Of a stretch of DNA of 64,000 bases, positions 1 to 8,403 are shown one piece after another. Each line of letters begins with the position of its first letter. Position 1 is the first letter of the stretch. The notes beneath the pieces are model-generated. The model searched no databases. It saw only the letters and a list, made by a program, of their open reading frames with translations, and was not told the DNA's origin. Source of the DNA: Bifidobacterium crudilactis (GTDB taxonomy: Bacteria > Actinomycetota > Actinomycetes > Actinomycetales > Bifidobacteriaceae); the NCBI RefSeq assembly GCF_000738005.1, contig NZ_JHAL01000002.1, positions 62,001 to 126,000 of the forward strand. Direction: 5' to 3'. A program made the position numbers and the translations under genes.

Positions 1-812
1 GTGAAATGCCGCTGACCATCGAAGGTAAACCGGATTTGGAGCAGGCAATCGAGACCATCCATGCCGCTCTGGACGCGGGATGCCGACATATTGATACCGC
101 TTGGGCGTATTACGAGTCGGGTGGTGAGGAACAGACCGGTGAAAAGTTGGTGCATCAGGCCCTCCAATCCTGGAGCGGTCCGCGGCAGGACGTGCTGGTG
201 GCAACCAAAGTCGGGCATTTCAGGAACTTCACCGACGGCAGACCTACGTGGGATGTGGACGGCAGTCCCGAGAACCTGATTCGACGAGGCAAGGAGTCGG
301 CGAAGGCTCTCGGTGTGGACAGCATCGATCTGCTGTACTTCCATCGGCCCGACCCCAAAGTGCCATACGAACAATCCATCGAGGCCATGAAGCAGCTCGT
401 CGATGAAGGTGTTGCCAAAACCATAGGCATCTCCAATGCGAGCGTTGACCAGATCGATATCGCGCTCGGTATTCTCGGCGATGACCTGGTTGCCGTGCAG
501 AATCAGTATTCCCCGGTATTCCGTGAAAGCGAGGACACCTTGGCGTATACGGCCGAAAAGGGTCTGGCATTCGTGTGCTGGAGTCCTCTGGGCGGTTTCC
601 GCAAGGCCAAGGACGATACGGTGTTCGAAGTGTTCCGGCAGGTCGCCCGGCAGCATGGGGTCAGCTACCAGCAAGTAGTGCTTGCATGGGAGCTCAGCAA
701 GGGCAGGCACGTCTTCGTCATACCCGGTGCGCACCGTCCTGCGACGATTCTCGACTCTCTGCAGGCGGGCGAGCTTGAATTGACCATAGACGAATTGGCG
801 AAGCTCGGCTGA
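1..812 (+). CDS. Aldo/keto reductase, 5'-truncated by the window edge
   Basis: NAD(P)H-dependent oxidoreductase of the aldo/keto reductase TIM-barrel family; the substrate cannot be told. The visible part starts at beta-strand 1 (GEMPLTIEGKP) and keeps the family landmarks: the DTAWAYYESGGEE segment with the Asp and catalytic Tyr, the Lys in VATKVGH, DLLYFHRPD with the His, GISNAS, and the late VIPGAHRP cofactor stretch. The reading frame is open to base 1, so the ATG at 6 is probably internal and about 20 residues are missing. The stop is TGA at 810-812. The next gene follows within 80 bp on the same strand. Confidence 0.85.
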   Translation, partial: EMPLTIEGKPDLEQAIETIHAALDAGCRHIDTAWAYYESGGEEQTGEKLVHQALQSWSGPRQDVLVATKVGHFRNFTDGRPTWDVDGSPENLIRRGKESAKALGVDSIDLLYFHRPDPKVPYEQSIEAMKQLVDEGVAKTIGISNASVDQIDIALGILGDDLVAVQNQYSPVFRESEDTLAYTAEKGLAFVCWSPLGGFRKAKDDTVFEVFRQVARQHGVSYQQVVLAWELSKGRHVFVIPGAHRPATILDSLQAGELELTIDELAKLG

Positions 813-888
813 GACAGATCTTGACCGCGACCGTATATCGGTCGTGGAAGGCGAAGGAAAACCTGACGAGCGGAAAGCGGCGGCGATT

Positions 889-1764
889 ATGAATTCCAGG
901 CGTTCTCGCGCATTGATTATCGTGGATGTGCAACCAACCTTTTGCGAAGGCGGTGAACTGGCCGTCGAGGGTGGTAACGAGACAGCGCGGCGTATCGCGC
1001 AGTATGTACGCGAGAGTGGGGGCTCCTACGATTTCGTGGCGACCACGCAGGACTGGCACATCGAGCCTGGCGAGCATTTCTCCGCGACCCCCGATTTCGT
1101 GGATAGCTGGCCTCCGCACGGAGTGGCCGGCAGCGCGCAGGCGCGCCTGCACCCGGAGATAGAGGCTTTGGGCATCAGCAACCACTACAAGAAGGGCCAG
1201 TATGCGGCCGCCTACTCGGGTTTCGAGGGTGTCTCGCTGGTGGATGATGTGGATGTGCCTTCGCGTGAAGCGGTCGAAGACGCGTGGGAACAGCATCGCA
1301 ATCTGGAAGATGCACTGCGCCGGCACGGGATCACCGAGGTTGATGTGGTGGGGATTGCGCTGTCTCATTGCGTGAAGGAAACCGCCGTGGACGCGAACAG
1401 GATGGGATTCCGTACCAGGGTGTTCAGAGACCTCAGCGTTCCGGTCAGTGAGGAGCTGGGAGTGCAGGCGTGCGAGCAGATGACCGCCGAGGGCATCACG
1501 ATTGAAGATTCGACTGGCGGTCCTGAAGGCGACCACGGCGATGCGGAGATTCTCGACGACAGCACCGTGCCAAGCCATCATCAGGACGGCACCCCCGTGC
1601 CGGTGACCATTCCGATTGACCTCGCGCCCGGTATCAAGGTCGTCTACACGACCAGACTCGGCGGCGGCTCCCACGGCGATTTCGCTTCCTTGAATCTTGG
1701 GGCAAAGGCGGCGATGATTTGCTCAATGTGGTTGCCAACCGTATGGCGCTCGCTCAGGAGATAG
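889..1764 (+). CDS. pncA: Nicotinamidase-like isochorismatase domain, N-terminal half of a frameshifted fusion
   Basis: Cysteine hydrolase of the isochorismatase/nicotinamidase family, expected to deaminate nicotinamide for NAD salvage. The catalytic triad is visible: Asp in IIVDVQPTF, Lys in HYKKGQY and Cys in ALSHCVKET; metal-site residues lie around TTQDWHIEPGEH. ATG 889 is preferred over GTG 844 because the family fold begins right after it. After about residue 230 the protein runs into the start of a YfiH/laccase-like domain (YTTRLGGGSHGDFASLNLG) and then loses frame at the G4 run 1699-1702; the last residues up to 1764 are out-of-frame. Restoring one G joins it to the next entry. Read as a single gene it would span 889-2549. 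Confidence 0.8.
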   Translation: MNSRRSRALIIVDVQPTFCEGGELAVEGGNETARRIAQYVRESGGSYDFVATTQDWHIEPGEHFSATPDFVDSWPPHGVAGSAQARLHPEIEALGISNHYKKGQYAAAYSGFEGVSLVDDVDVPSREAVEDAWEQHRNLEDALRRHGITEVDVVGIALSHCVKETAVDANRMGFRTRVFRDLSVPVSEELGVQACEQMTAEGITIEDSTGGPEGDHGDAEILDDSTVPSHHQDGTPVPVTIPIDLAPGIKVVYTTRLGGGSHGDFASLNLGAKAAMICSMWLPTVWRSLRR

Positions 1765-2549
1765 GCAGAGACCTGTCCTTGGTGAGCCAGGTGCATTCGG
1801 GCAAAGCGATAGATGCTGACGAGGTATGGGAACGTAACGCCCCCTATGGCTTTGACGCCAGTGGCTCGTCCTTGCTAACGCAGCTGGAAGGCGGTCTTCA
1901 GGAGAATCTCGGCGATGCCGCGCAGCAGGCGGAGGCCTATACGATTGCCGCCGACGGTCAGGTGTCTGCCAGCAGTCATGTTGCGGTCGGTGTGTTTGCG
2001 GCGGATTGTCTGCCGGTGTTGATGGCCGACCCCGAGACCGGTCTTATTGCGGCCGCCCATTGCGGGCGAATGGGATTGCTTCGCGGCATCATCGGCGAAA
2101 CCGTGGACCTGATGGTTGCACGTGGTGCGGATCGTCGGCGGATCGTCGCCACATGCGGCCCATGCATATGCGCTGACTGCTACGAGGTGGGTGAGGCGAT
2201 AGCTGCGGATTTCGACGAGCATTTCCCGGGGACCAGGACGGTCACACGTTTCGGCGGACCGGGAGTCGACATTGCCGGCGCCGCCGTACAATCATTGCAA
2301 AGCGCCGGGGTGACTCAGATCGTATCCTCGCAACCTCGTGTGGACGCCGCCACCCAATATCTCAACGGTGATGAGGAACTGCGCTCGCTGTGCGAATCCG
2401 ACGGTGGCGAGGCCTTGGATGTGCGTCTGCAGCACATGCGGCACAGTCTGTGCACGCTCGAGAATCCACTGTGGTACTCGCATCGGGCATCGTCGTTGCA
2501 TAACAGGCCGCAGGAAGGGCGCATGCTCGCCCTCATCATGCGTTCCTAG
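1719..2549 (+). CDS. YfiH/YlmD (laccase-domain) purine nucleoside phosphorylase-like half of the frameshifted fusion
   Basis: C-terminal part of a polyphenol-oxidase/YfiH-family protein; members act as purine nucleoside phosphorylases/adenosine deaminases with a His-His-Cys zinc site. The three ligand regions are visible: VSQVHSG, AADCLPV and AAHCGRMG. The usual HAGWRG is replaced by HCGRMG. There is no sensible start: the frame opens at a TTG, and the first two beta-strands are encoded upstream in the nicotinamidase frame. The codons GGC AAA GGC GGC GAT GAT just before 1719 restore the family motif if one G is added at 1699-1702. It is either a recent inactivation or a sequencing error in a genuine fusion gene. 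Confidence 0.75.
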   Translation: MLNVVANRMALAQEIGRDLSLVSQVHSGKAIDADEVWERNAPYGFDASGSSLLTQLEGGLQENLGDAAQQAEAYTIAADGQVSASSHVAVGVFAADCLPVLMADPETGLIAAAHCGRMGLLRGIIGETVDLMVARGADRRRIVATCGPCICADCYEVGEAIAADFDEHFPGTRTVTRFGGPGVDIAGAAVQSLQSAGVTQIVSSQPRVDAATQYLNGDEELRSLCESDGGEALDVRLQHMRHSLCTLENPLWYSHRASSLHNRPQEGRMLALIMRS

Positions 2550-2617
2550 CCTCCTCGGGCACGGAGTTCCCCCCCCCTGTCGTCGTCGCTAACTGTTTGA
2601 GAATCCGAGGTACAGCA

Positions 2618-2631
2618 GAACATGCATGTTC
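2618..2631. promoter_or_regulatory. Perfect 14-nt palindrome upstream of ispD
   Basis: GAACATGCATGTTC lies 59 nt before the ispD start. It resembles the actinobacterial LexA box (GAAC-N4-GTTC), but the half-sites are six bases apart rather than four, so a LexA assignment is doubtful. Function unknown. Confidence 0.3.
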
Positions 2632-2689
2632 GGTGCAGATGCAGTCCGAGGTGCCGGTTTGAGGTCTGGAGTTTTTTACGCTGTGTCTT

Positions 2690-3541
2690 ATGAACGCAGA
2701 CGATGCCAACAGTGCAATGGGTGACGACGTCAAACCCCGCGACCTTGACGGCCAGGAGACCGTTCCGGTGGTCGCGGTGGTGCTGGCCGCAGGATTCGGG
2801 ACCCGTTTCGATGCTCAGCAGCCCAAGCAGCTGCTGGAAATCGATGGCAAGACACTTGTGTCCTGGTCCGTCGAGGCTTTTGACAAGTGCCCGCAGGTGA
2901 GTGATGTGGTTGTTGTAGTGAATCCCCAGGTGCGAGAGCAGGTGGAGCAAGCGCTGAAGGATTACGTCAAAGTGCGTATGGTGATTCCAGGCGGTGCCGA
3001 GCGTGCGGACAGTACCATGGAAGCCTTGCAGACATTGTCCTCCGCAGGCATCCCCGCACAGGCGAAGATTCTGATTCACGATGCTGCGCGGCCCTTCGTC
3101 ACCGGTGATGCCATCATTTCATGCATCGACGCGCTTGACGCATACGATGCGGCCACTTTGGCCGTGCAATCCACCGACACCGTGCTCATCACACATGATT
3201 CGGGGGATCGCAGAGTCATCGGGAGCGTGCCGGAACGCGAGAGCACCTTTCGCGCGCAAACCCCGCAGGCCTTCAGGTTCCGTACCATTGTGCGAGCCTA
3301 CGAGCTCGCCTCCTCCGACGAGGAGTTTCATCCCACCGACGACACGCGTGCGGTGGTCGAGTATCTGCCCGAAGTGGAGGTGGCGGTCGTTGCCGGTTCG
3401 CCCGACAACATGAAAATCACCCGCAAAGAGGATATTCCCCGTGCCGAGCACATCGCCGAGGAACGCAAACGGGCCGATGCCAGAGGAGTGGTGCATCGGA
3501 TGCTCGAACAGGCCTTGGGAGAACCCTCTCCAGGAATCTGA
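2690..3541 (+). CDS. ispD: 2-C-methyl-D-erythritol 4-phosphate cytidylyltransferase
   Basis: Third step of the MEP isoprenoid pathway: transfers CMP from CTP to methylerythritol phosphate. The nucleotidyltransferase fold opens at about residue 25 with LAAGFGTRFDAQQPKQ, the CTP/Mg loop with its essential Arg and Lys. HDAARPFV and KITRKED follow as expected for the family. At 283 aa it is longer than the usual 230-240 because of a polar 20-residue N-terminus and a C-terminal tail after the KITRKED motif. ATG 2690 is the furthest in-frame start; an internal start nearer VVAVVLAAG is possible. It stands alone, followed by a 300-bp gap with a palindromic element. Confidence 0.93.
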   Translation: MNADDANSAMGDDVKPRDLDGQETVPVVAVVLAAGFGTRFDAQQPKQLLEIDGKTLVSWSVEAFDKCPQVSDVVVVVNPQVREQVEQALKDYVKVRMVIPGGAERADSTMEALQTLSSAGIPAQAKILIHDAARPFVTGDAIISCIDALDAYDAATLAVQSTDTVLITHDSGDRRVIGSVPERESTFRAQTPQAFRFRTIVRAYELASSDEEFHPTDDTRAVVEYLPEVEVAVVAGSPDNMKITRKEDIPRAEHIAEERKRADARGVVHRMLEQALGEPSPGI

Positions 3542-3721
3542 GAACATGCACGGCACCGAAGGCGACGGTTGGACGAGTCATAAACGGCCCGGTGCTTGAC
3601 AGGCATCGCCGGTGGAAGGAATGGTCTGGCGATGAACCCGCAAAGATTCGACGTTAGTGAACATTTGCACAACGAAGAGGGCGTAGCGGATTCCCTCAAG
3701 GCGTGCATCGGATGCTCGCAA

Positions 3722-3796
3722 GAGATAACTGCACTAAAAGGACAGCTTTTCGGAGAAATTATTGCCTGATTGCTGTCCTTTTAGTGCAGTTATCTC
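3722..3796. repeat. Palindromic intergenic element, family A (copy 1, orientation A)
   Basis: Arms of about 24 bp, starting GAGATAACTGCACTAAAAGG and ending with its complement, enclose an AT-rich asymmetric loop that begins CTTTTCGGAGAAATT. The loop is related between copies, so orientation can be assigned. It lies 180 bp downstream of ispD and just before the pcp promoter. There is no U-tract after the stem, so it is not a classical intrinsic terminator. Ten other copies occur in the window. Confidence 0.9.
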
Positions 3797-3842
3797 CCAA
3801 TGGCCTTCCGACGACGGACGTTATTCGATATAGACTTGGGGC

Positions 3843-4520
3843 ATGGAGAAGTTCAACGTCGTGGTTTCCGGGTTCGACCGATATGAGGATGTCGAGGTCA
3901 ACCCCTCATACGAGGTGCCCAGGGCACTTGAGAATCAGGGTCTGATGCCGCTTTCCGGCGATGACGGCGCTCTGGAAGGCGTGGATGTCACCATCACGGC
4001 CGTAAGTCTGCCCGTAAGCTTCTCGCAGGCCTGGCCGATGCTCAGACAGGTGCTTGACCGGGTGCATCCCAACGTGGTGGTGGCGACAGGCTTGAAGCAC
4101 GCCGCGCGTGGAATCGCCCTCGAACGATGCGCCACCAACCTTCGTGACGCGTCAAACGACGAGCACGACCAGAGTACCGGTGACCTGATTCCCGTTAGGC
4201 CCGACGGCCCGGCCGCGTACTGGACCCGACTGCCTCTGCGCTCCATACTCTCCGATTTCAGTTCGCATGGCATTCCCGCGACCCTGAGTTCGGATGCCGG
4301 TACCTATGTGTGCAACAGCCTGTTCTACAATCTGCTCAACTGGACCTCACAACAGGAGCATGTGCTTTCAGGCTTCGTCAGTTTCCCTCTCGTCAACGAG
4401 TCCGCGAGTCACGAATACGGCCTGCCGTTGAAACAGCAGATAGCTGCAGGGCAGGCGGTCGTCAGCAGGAGCGTGCGCTACTTCCAGGAGCCGACCGCGT
4501 CGGATATTCTGCTGGTGTGA
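3843..4520 (+). CDS. pcp: Pyroglutamyl-peptidase I family protein with altered active site
   Basis: C15 peptidase family; active members remove N-terminal pyroglutamate with a Glu-Cys-His triad. The Glu region (GIALERCATN) and the nucleophile region (SSDAGTYVCNSLFYNLL) are clear. The catalytic His normally sits in a GFIHxP block; here the block reads GFVSFP, with Ser in its place. Length (225 aa) is normal. The start is supported by a -10-like TAGACT at 3831-3836, six bases before the ATG, typical of a leaderless transcript. It may be inactive, or it may use another base. Confidence 0.75.
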   Translation: MEKFNVVVSGFDRYEDVEVNPSYEVPRALENQGLMPLSGDDGALEGVDVTITAVSLPVSFSQAWPMLRQVLDRVHPNVVVATGLKHAARGIALERCATNLRDASNDEHDQSTGDLIPVRPDGPAAYWTRLPLRSILSDFSSHGIPATLSSDAGTYVCNSLFYNLLNWTSQQEHVLSGFVSFPLVNESASHEYGLPLKQQIAAGQAVVSRSVRYFQEPTASDILLV

Positions 4521-4711
4521 GATGCTGGCGCGAATCCGTCGGGAGCGTTGCGAATCGACTGCACGGAGGCTGTGCGGCGTGTTGCGCTGAGAATGTGTCG
4601 GATGGAAATCATTGAAGAACTTTTCGCGTTTTGTGAGCTACAGTGCTGACATGGATGTACGTCGGCTAATGGGCGGTCGGCGCAAGCACAGTGATGGTGA
4701 CAGGAGTGAAT

Positions 4712-6115
4712 ATGGCGGACAATTTTCCGATTGCGTTACGCGGCTATGACAAGGAACGGGTGGATGCCGCGCTTTCCGGTCTGCAGGAGAACATAGCGCG
4801 TCTTAGGGAACAGATACGTGCGTATGACGAGCGCGTGCTGAAATTGGAAGCCGAACTGCAGGAGGAGAAGGCAAGGAAGAGCAAAGGGTCGAAGGACTCG
4901 TTCGCGTCTCTGGGCGCCAACGCACAGCAGCTTCTGGCTTCCGCCGAGCAGACCAGCACGGAACTGCTCAACCGTGCCAAGCAGGATGCCGCCACCACTC
5001 GACGTTCGGCGCAGGAGGAGGCGGATACCCTCATCAATAACGCGAAAATCGATTCGCGTCGTCTGATGGACGAGACGCAGGCCAAATCCAAGTCGATTAT
5101 CAGCAATGCCGAGGATCAGGCCAAGACGATTACGACCGCCGCACGGCAGCAGGCTGAACAGCAGAAGTCCAGCGCCGCCAAAACCGTCGCCGAGCAGCGT
5201 CAGGCACTTGACTTGGAACTGCAGAATTCACGTGAGGAGCATACGAAGCGTCTGGCTGCGGAACGGGCGTCCCAGGAGCATGAGATTTCCGTCTCTCAGG
5301 CTGAAGCGGCTCGCAAGATCGCGGAACAGCGCCAGCAGGCTGATGCCGAGATCACCCGGCTTAAGGGAGAGGCCAACGACCAGATTCAACAGGCGCTTGC
5401 CGAAGCGAACAAGCGTCTGGGCGATGTGCGCGAGCAGGTCTCGAAGACCCTGACGGACGCCAAGCGCAAGGCGGGCGAGATCACCGACGATGCACGCGCC
5501 AAAGCCCAGCAGATTGTGGACGAGGCTGTCGTGACACGTGCGGATACGATGTCCAAGGTCTCCGCAGAGGTTCAGCAGATTCGTGCGGATATTTCGGCTC
5601 AGCAAGATGAGGCCACGGCGAAGGTCAACGAACTGCTCAAGCATCTCGAAGAGCGCAGGGTGCAGACGGCAAAGGAGACCGAGGACCTTCTTGGCCAGGC
5701 CAAGGCCTCCCGTGAGGAGGCGGACGCATATGCGGCGGAGAAACGTGCCCAGGCCGAGCATGAATCAGCGGCCATGTTGCACAAGGCCGAGGAGCAGGCT
5801 CAAGCCTTGGTCGATGAACGCCGTACCGCCGCTCAGGAGGAGCTGGAAGGTCTGAACGGCAGAATCGCCAAATTGCAGCAGCGCGAGGCGACCATCACCG
5901 CAAGGGTCGATGAGCTGCGCTCCATCTTCGCAAAGTCCTTCGGGGCATTTTCCTTGGACGACGACTCGTCGCAGGACGCATCGCACAATTCATCGCGCAA
6001 TTCATCGCGCAATGAGGACTCCGGCAAAGCGGGGGACCAGGAATCCGAGCAGGGTCACGAGGACGGCCCCGATGTGCCGGTTGTGAACAAGGTGCCTGAC
6101 CAGGACAACGACTGA
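4712..6115 (+). CDS. DivIVA-domain coiled-coil protein (Scy/FilP-like polarity or cell-division factor)
   Basis: Begins with a short DivIVA-type membrane-targeting motif (FPIALRGYDKERVDAAL, about residues 4-20), followed by some 380 residues of continuous Ala/Glu/Gln/Lys-rich coiled coil. The last 55 residues are acidic and Ser/Asn-rich and include a 12-bp tandem repeat encoding NSSR units. In actinobacteria such proteins (DivIVA/Wag31, Scy, FilP) assemble at poles or the septum and organise peptidoglycan growth. ATG 4712 is chosen because AGGAG at 4702-4706 precedes it. Which family member it corresponds to is not clear from sequence alone. Confidence 0.8.
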   Translation: MADNFPIALRGYDKERVDAALSGLQENIARLREQIRAYDERVLKLEAELQEEKARKSKGSKDSFASLGANAQQLLASAEQTSTELLNRAKQDAATTRRSAQEEADTLINNAKIDSRRLMDETQAKSKSIISNAEDQAKTITTAARQQAEQQKSSAAKTVAEQRQALDLELQNSREEHTKRLAAERASQEHEISVSQAEAARKIAEQRQQADAEITRLKGEANDQIQQALAEANKRLGDVREQVSKTLTDAKRKAGEITDDARAKAQQIVDEAVVTRADTMSKVSAEVQQIRADISAQQDEATAKVNELLKHLEERRVQTAKETEDLLGQAKASREEADAYAAEKRAQAEHESAAMLHKAEEQAQALVDERRTAAQEELEGLNGRIAKLQQREATITARVDELRSIFAKSFGAFSLDDDSSQDASHNSSRNSSRNEDSGKAGDQESEQGHEDGPDVPVVNKVPDQDND

Positions 6116-6150
6116 GACGAGAACCGTGTGGTGAATGCATTCCAGGTCGT

Positions 6151-6214
6151 AACTGTACGAAGAGGCATATGAAGCGCGAGAATTACGTGGCTTCATGTGC
6201 CTCTTTGCACAGTT
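6151..6214. repeat. Imperfect inverted repeat, 25-bp arms
   Basis: Left arm 6151-6175 (starts AACTGTACGAAGAGGCA) pairs with right arm 6190-6214 with three mismatches across a 14-nt loop. It lies between the convergent DivIVA-like gene and the antitoxin locus, and could terminate both. Its right arm encodes the last residues of the truncated toxin, so it also marks where that gene was cut. The sequence differs from family A. Confidence 0.7.
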
Positions 6215-6332
6215 GCCTAACGTTGATACTGGCTTTCACTAGTGAGGCCTTGACTCTTGCCTGTTCTCCCTGCCTGAGCTTGATAAACGATCGATTGAAT
6301 TGCTTCGTCGTTTCAAAGCGATCTATCTTCAC
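6183..6332 (-). pseudogene. Truncated RelE/YafQ-like toxin remnant
   Basis: A 49-codon frame begins with GTG overlapping the antitoxin stop (GTGA overlap). It reads VKIDRFETTKQFNRSFIKL and then RQGEQARVKASLVKA, matching the N-terminal helices of RelE-superfamily mRNA interferases such as YafQ. It then runs into the 6151-6214 inverted repeat and stops at TAA 6183-6185. The family normally has 85-100 residues, so the beta-sheet and the catalytic C-terminus are gone. It is almost certainly non-toxic. Confidence 0.6.
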
Positions 6333-6619
6333 TGGCTTTTCCCAGACAAGTTATCAAGATATTGACCGATGTCGCTGGCTGGCACGGATGTGGTTTCGCC
6401 GTCGCGTAGTTCGCCCTCCGCTTTATCGATGTCTGCTAGCAGCCGTTCGGTAGGGACGAAGGAATCGTCGTCAATGACGATAGGGTGTCCGTTAATGAAA
6501 CGTCGCAAATCATTTTCAACGAGTGTGCCGAGCGAGATACCCAGGCGCTGCGCACGGCGACGTGCCGCATCCTTGATGTCTGCATCCAACCTGATGGTCA
6601 ACGTTGTAGAATTACTCAT
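6329..6619 (-). CDS. RelB/DinJ-family antitoxin
   Basis: A 96-aa protein with the ribbon-helix-helix N-terminus of RelB/DinJ antitoxins (TTLTIRLDADIKDAARRRAQ, GISLGTLVENDLRRFI). This part binds operator DNA; the C-terminal half normally wraps the toxin. The start is the ATG at 6619-6617, which leaves a family-length protein; the upstream in-frame ATG at 6649 is less likely. The toxin gene that overlaps its stop is truncated, so this is now an orphan antitoxin. The locus is more AT-rich than its neighbours, which suggests acquisition by transfer. Confidence 0.8.
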   Translation of the reverse strand: MSNSTTLTIRLDADIKDAARRRAQRLGISLGTLVENDLRRFINGHPIVIDDDSFVPTERLLADIDKAEGELRDGETTSVPASDIGQYLDNLSGKSQ

Positions 6620-6805
6620 AATGATAAAGGTAACACAAAGCGAGTGCATACGTCAATTATTGAGCCGGTATAAACGTGATATAGGATGGCACAGGGATCA
6701 TCCGATACGGGCGATAAGCACTGTCCGTATGAGCACTGTGTGGGGAGTGCCGTGCGGATGAATCATATGTAAATGAATTATGTGTAGATGAAGGAATAAC
6801 ATCAA

Positions 6806-8143
6806 ATGACAGATACCCTTAAGCCCTTGGATCAACAGACGCTGACCGGGTTGAATACGCAATTCGCTTCGAGCTCCGCCAACAGAGTGGCGATGAATGC
6901 GGTGACGGCGGCAGGCATAGGCGAGGTCTCCCGCAATTACGACAGATCCCGTCTGCTTCAACGTCGCTTCTCCGTGACGGTCGATAACGGGGAGGTGACC
7001 TCGCAGGAGCGTTCGGGCCGTTGCTGGCTGTTCAGCTCGCTGAACGTAGCACGGTTCATCGCCAAGCGCGCGCTGAATCTCAAGGAATTCGAGTTTTCGC
7101 AGAACTATGCGATGTACTTCGACAAGCTGGAGCGCATCAACTATTTCGTACAGGACGTCGCGGCGCTGATACGTCAGGGCGAGCCCAGCGATTCCCGTCT
7201 GATTCAGCATCTGCTGCAGGACGTGATGGGTGACGGCGGACAGTGGACGATGGCCATGAACGTCTACACCAAGTATGGTGCGGTGCCGAAGGATCTCTTC
7301 CCTGAGACAGCGTCATCCAAGAACACCACCGAGATGAATCATCAGCTCCGTGCGCTGCTGCACCAGGCCGTTGCCCATATGTATGCCGAGGGCGCCGACA
7401 TCGAGCGCATCATGAAGGACACCGTCGAGGCTGGGCATCGCATGCTCACCATCCACCTCGGCACGCCGCCGACGAGCTTCGACTGGGAGTGGACCGATGC
7501 GGATGGCGAGTTCCACAGGGATGGCAGCGTCACACCGCAGCAGTTCTGGCACAAGTATGTGGACGCCGGTCTCGAGGACTATGTATGCCTCGTGGACGAC
7601 CCTCGTGCGGAACATCCCAAGGGGCGCAAAATCGGCATCGAGCATCTGGGCAATGTCGTCGGTGGTGCTGCAACCGAGTATCTGAACGTTCCCGGACAGT
7701 TCATGAAGGACTGTGTGCGCAAGATTCTCAGCGAGCAGGGTATTCCGGTCTGGTTCGGCGCGGATTGCCACCCGATGATGGACCGGAAGAACGGCGCATG
7801 GGCGACGGATCTTTTCGAATACGGTCGCGTCTACGGCGTCGATTTCGATTTGGACAAGGAGCAGCGTGTGCGCTTCGCCGATTCGGCGATGAACCACGCG
7901 ATGGCGTTCGTCGGTGTGGATGTCGCTGACGACGGCTCCACCACCCGCCGCTGGAGGGTGGAGAACTCATGGGGATGCAAGATCGCCGATAAGGGCTACT
8001 TCACGATGGACGACCCTTGGTTCAGCGAGTTCGTGTATGAGGTCGCCGTACCGAAGTCGATGCTGCCGAAGGAATATCTTGACGCTCTCGAAGAGCCTGC
8101 CATCATGCTTCCTGCCTGGGACCCGATGGGTGCGCTCGCCTGA
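6806..8143 (+). CDS. pepC: Aminopeptidase C (bleomycin hydrolase family, C1B)
   Basis: Papain-type cytosolic aminopeptidase that trims oligopeptides taken up by the cell. The catalytic residues are visible: Cys in SGRCWLFSSLNVAR (about residue 73), His in AMNHAMAFVGVD (about residue 369) and Asn in RVENSWGCK (about residue 391). The 445-aa length is the family norm. The ATG at 6806 has GAAGGA upstream. It is monocistronic: the antitoxin diverges upstream and a 260-bp gap follows. The C-terminus ends soon after LPAWDPMGALA, as in other PepC enzymes, where the tail reaches into the active site. Confidence 0.95.
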   Translation: MTDTLKPLDQQTLTGLNTQFASSSANRVAMNAVTAAGIGEVSRNYDRSRLLQRRFSVTVDNGEVTSQERSGRCWLFSSLNVARFIAKRALNLKEFEFSQNYAMYFDKLERINYFVQDVAALIRQGEPSDSRLIQHLLQDVMGDGGQWTMAMNVYTKYGAVPKDLFPETASSKNTTEMNHQLRALLHQAVAHMYAEGADIERIMKDTVEAGHRMLTIHLGTPPTSFDWEWTDADGEFHRDGSVTPQQFWHKYVDAGLEDYVCLVDDPRAEHPKGRKIGIEHLGNVVGGAATEYLNVPGQFMKDCVRKILSEQGIPVWFGADCHPMMDRKNGAWATDLFEYGRVYGVDFDLDKEQRVRFADSAMNHAMAFVGVDVADDGSTTRRWRVENSWGCKIADKGYFTMDDPWFSEFVYEVAVPKSMLPKEYLDALEEPAIMLPAWDPMGALA

Positions 8144-8403
8144 GCGAATGCCCCGAACGGCAACAAGTCGACAAGGGCTTGGATGAAGATGCGCATGACG
8201 ATGCGAGTGGCTGTGACATGTCAGCCCCTCACCGTCGTGCGCATCGTCATATGCGCAGTGTGGATGGAGTATGGATGGAGTATGGATGTTCGGTGCGCGA
8301 AGGCCTTGACATCCGCTATTGTGGGGAGTCGCGATATCAGGGCTCCTCGCAGTGAGAGAGCCCGGACAAGCTGTTGACAATAGTCGGTCGTTGAGGAGAT
8401 GTG
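8144..8403. other. Intergenic region ahead of the first DAHP synthase
   Basis: Contains a direct repeat of GGATGGAGTAT around 8262-8286, two TTGACA hexamers (the first at about 8306) and a short hairpin at 8340-8363 (GGGCTC paired with GAGCCC). A ribosome-binding site GAGGAG precedes ATG 8404. The hairpin could be part of a leader, but I see no leader peptide rich in aromatic codons and no T-box core. Confidence 0.35.

Noticed and set aside
2618..2631. LexA (SOS) box before ispD
   Set aside because: GAAC and GTTC are six bases apart instead of four, and ispD is not an SOS gene; it is reported only as a palindrome.
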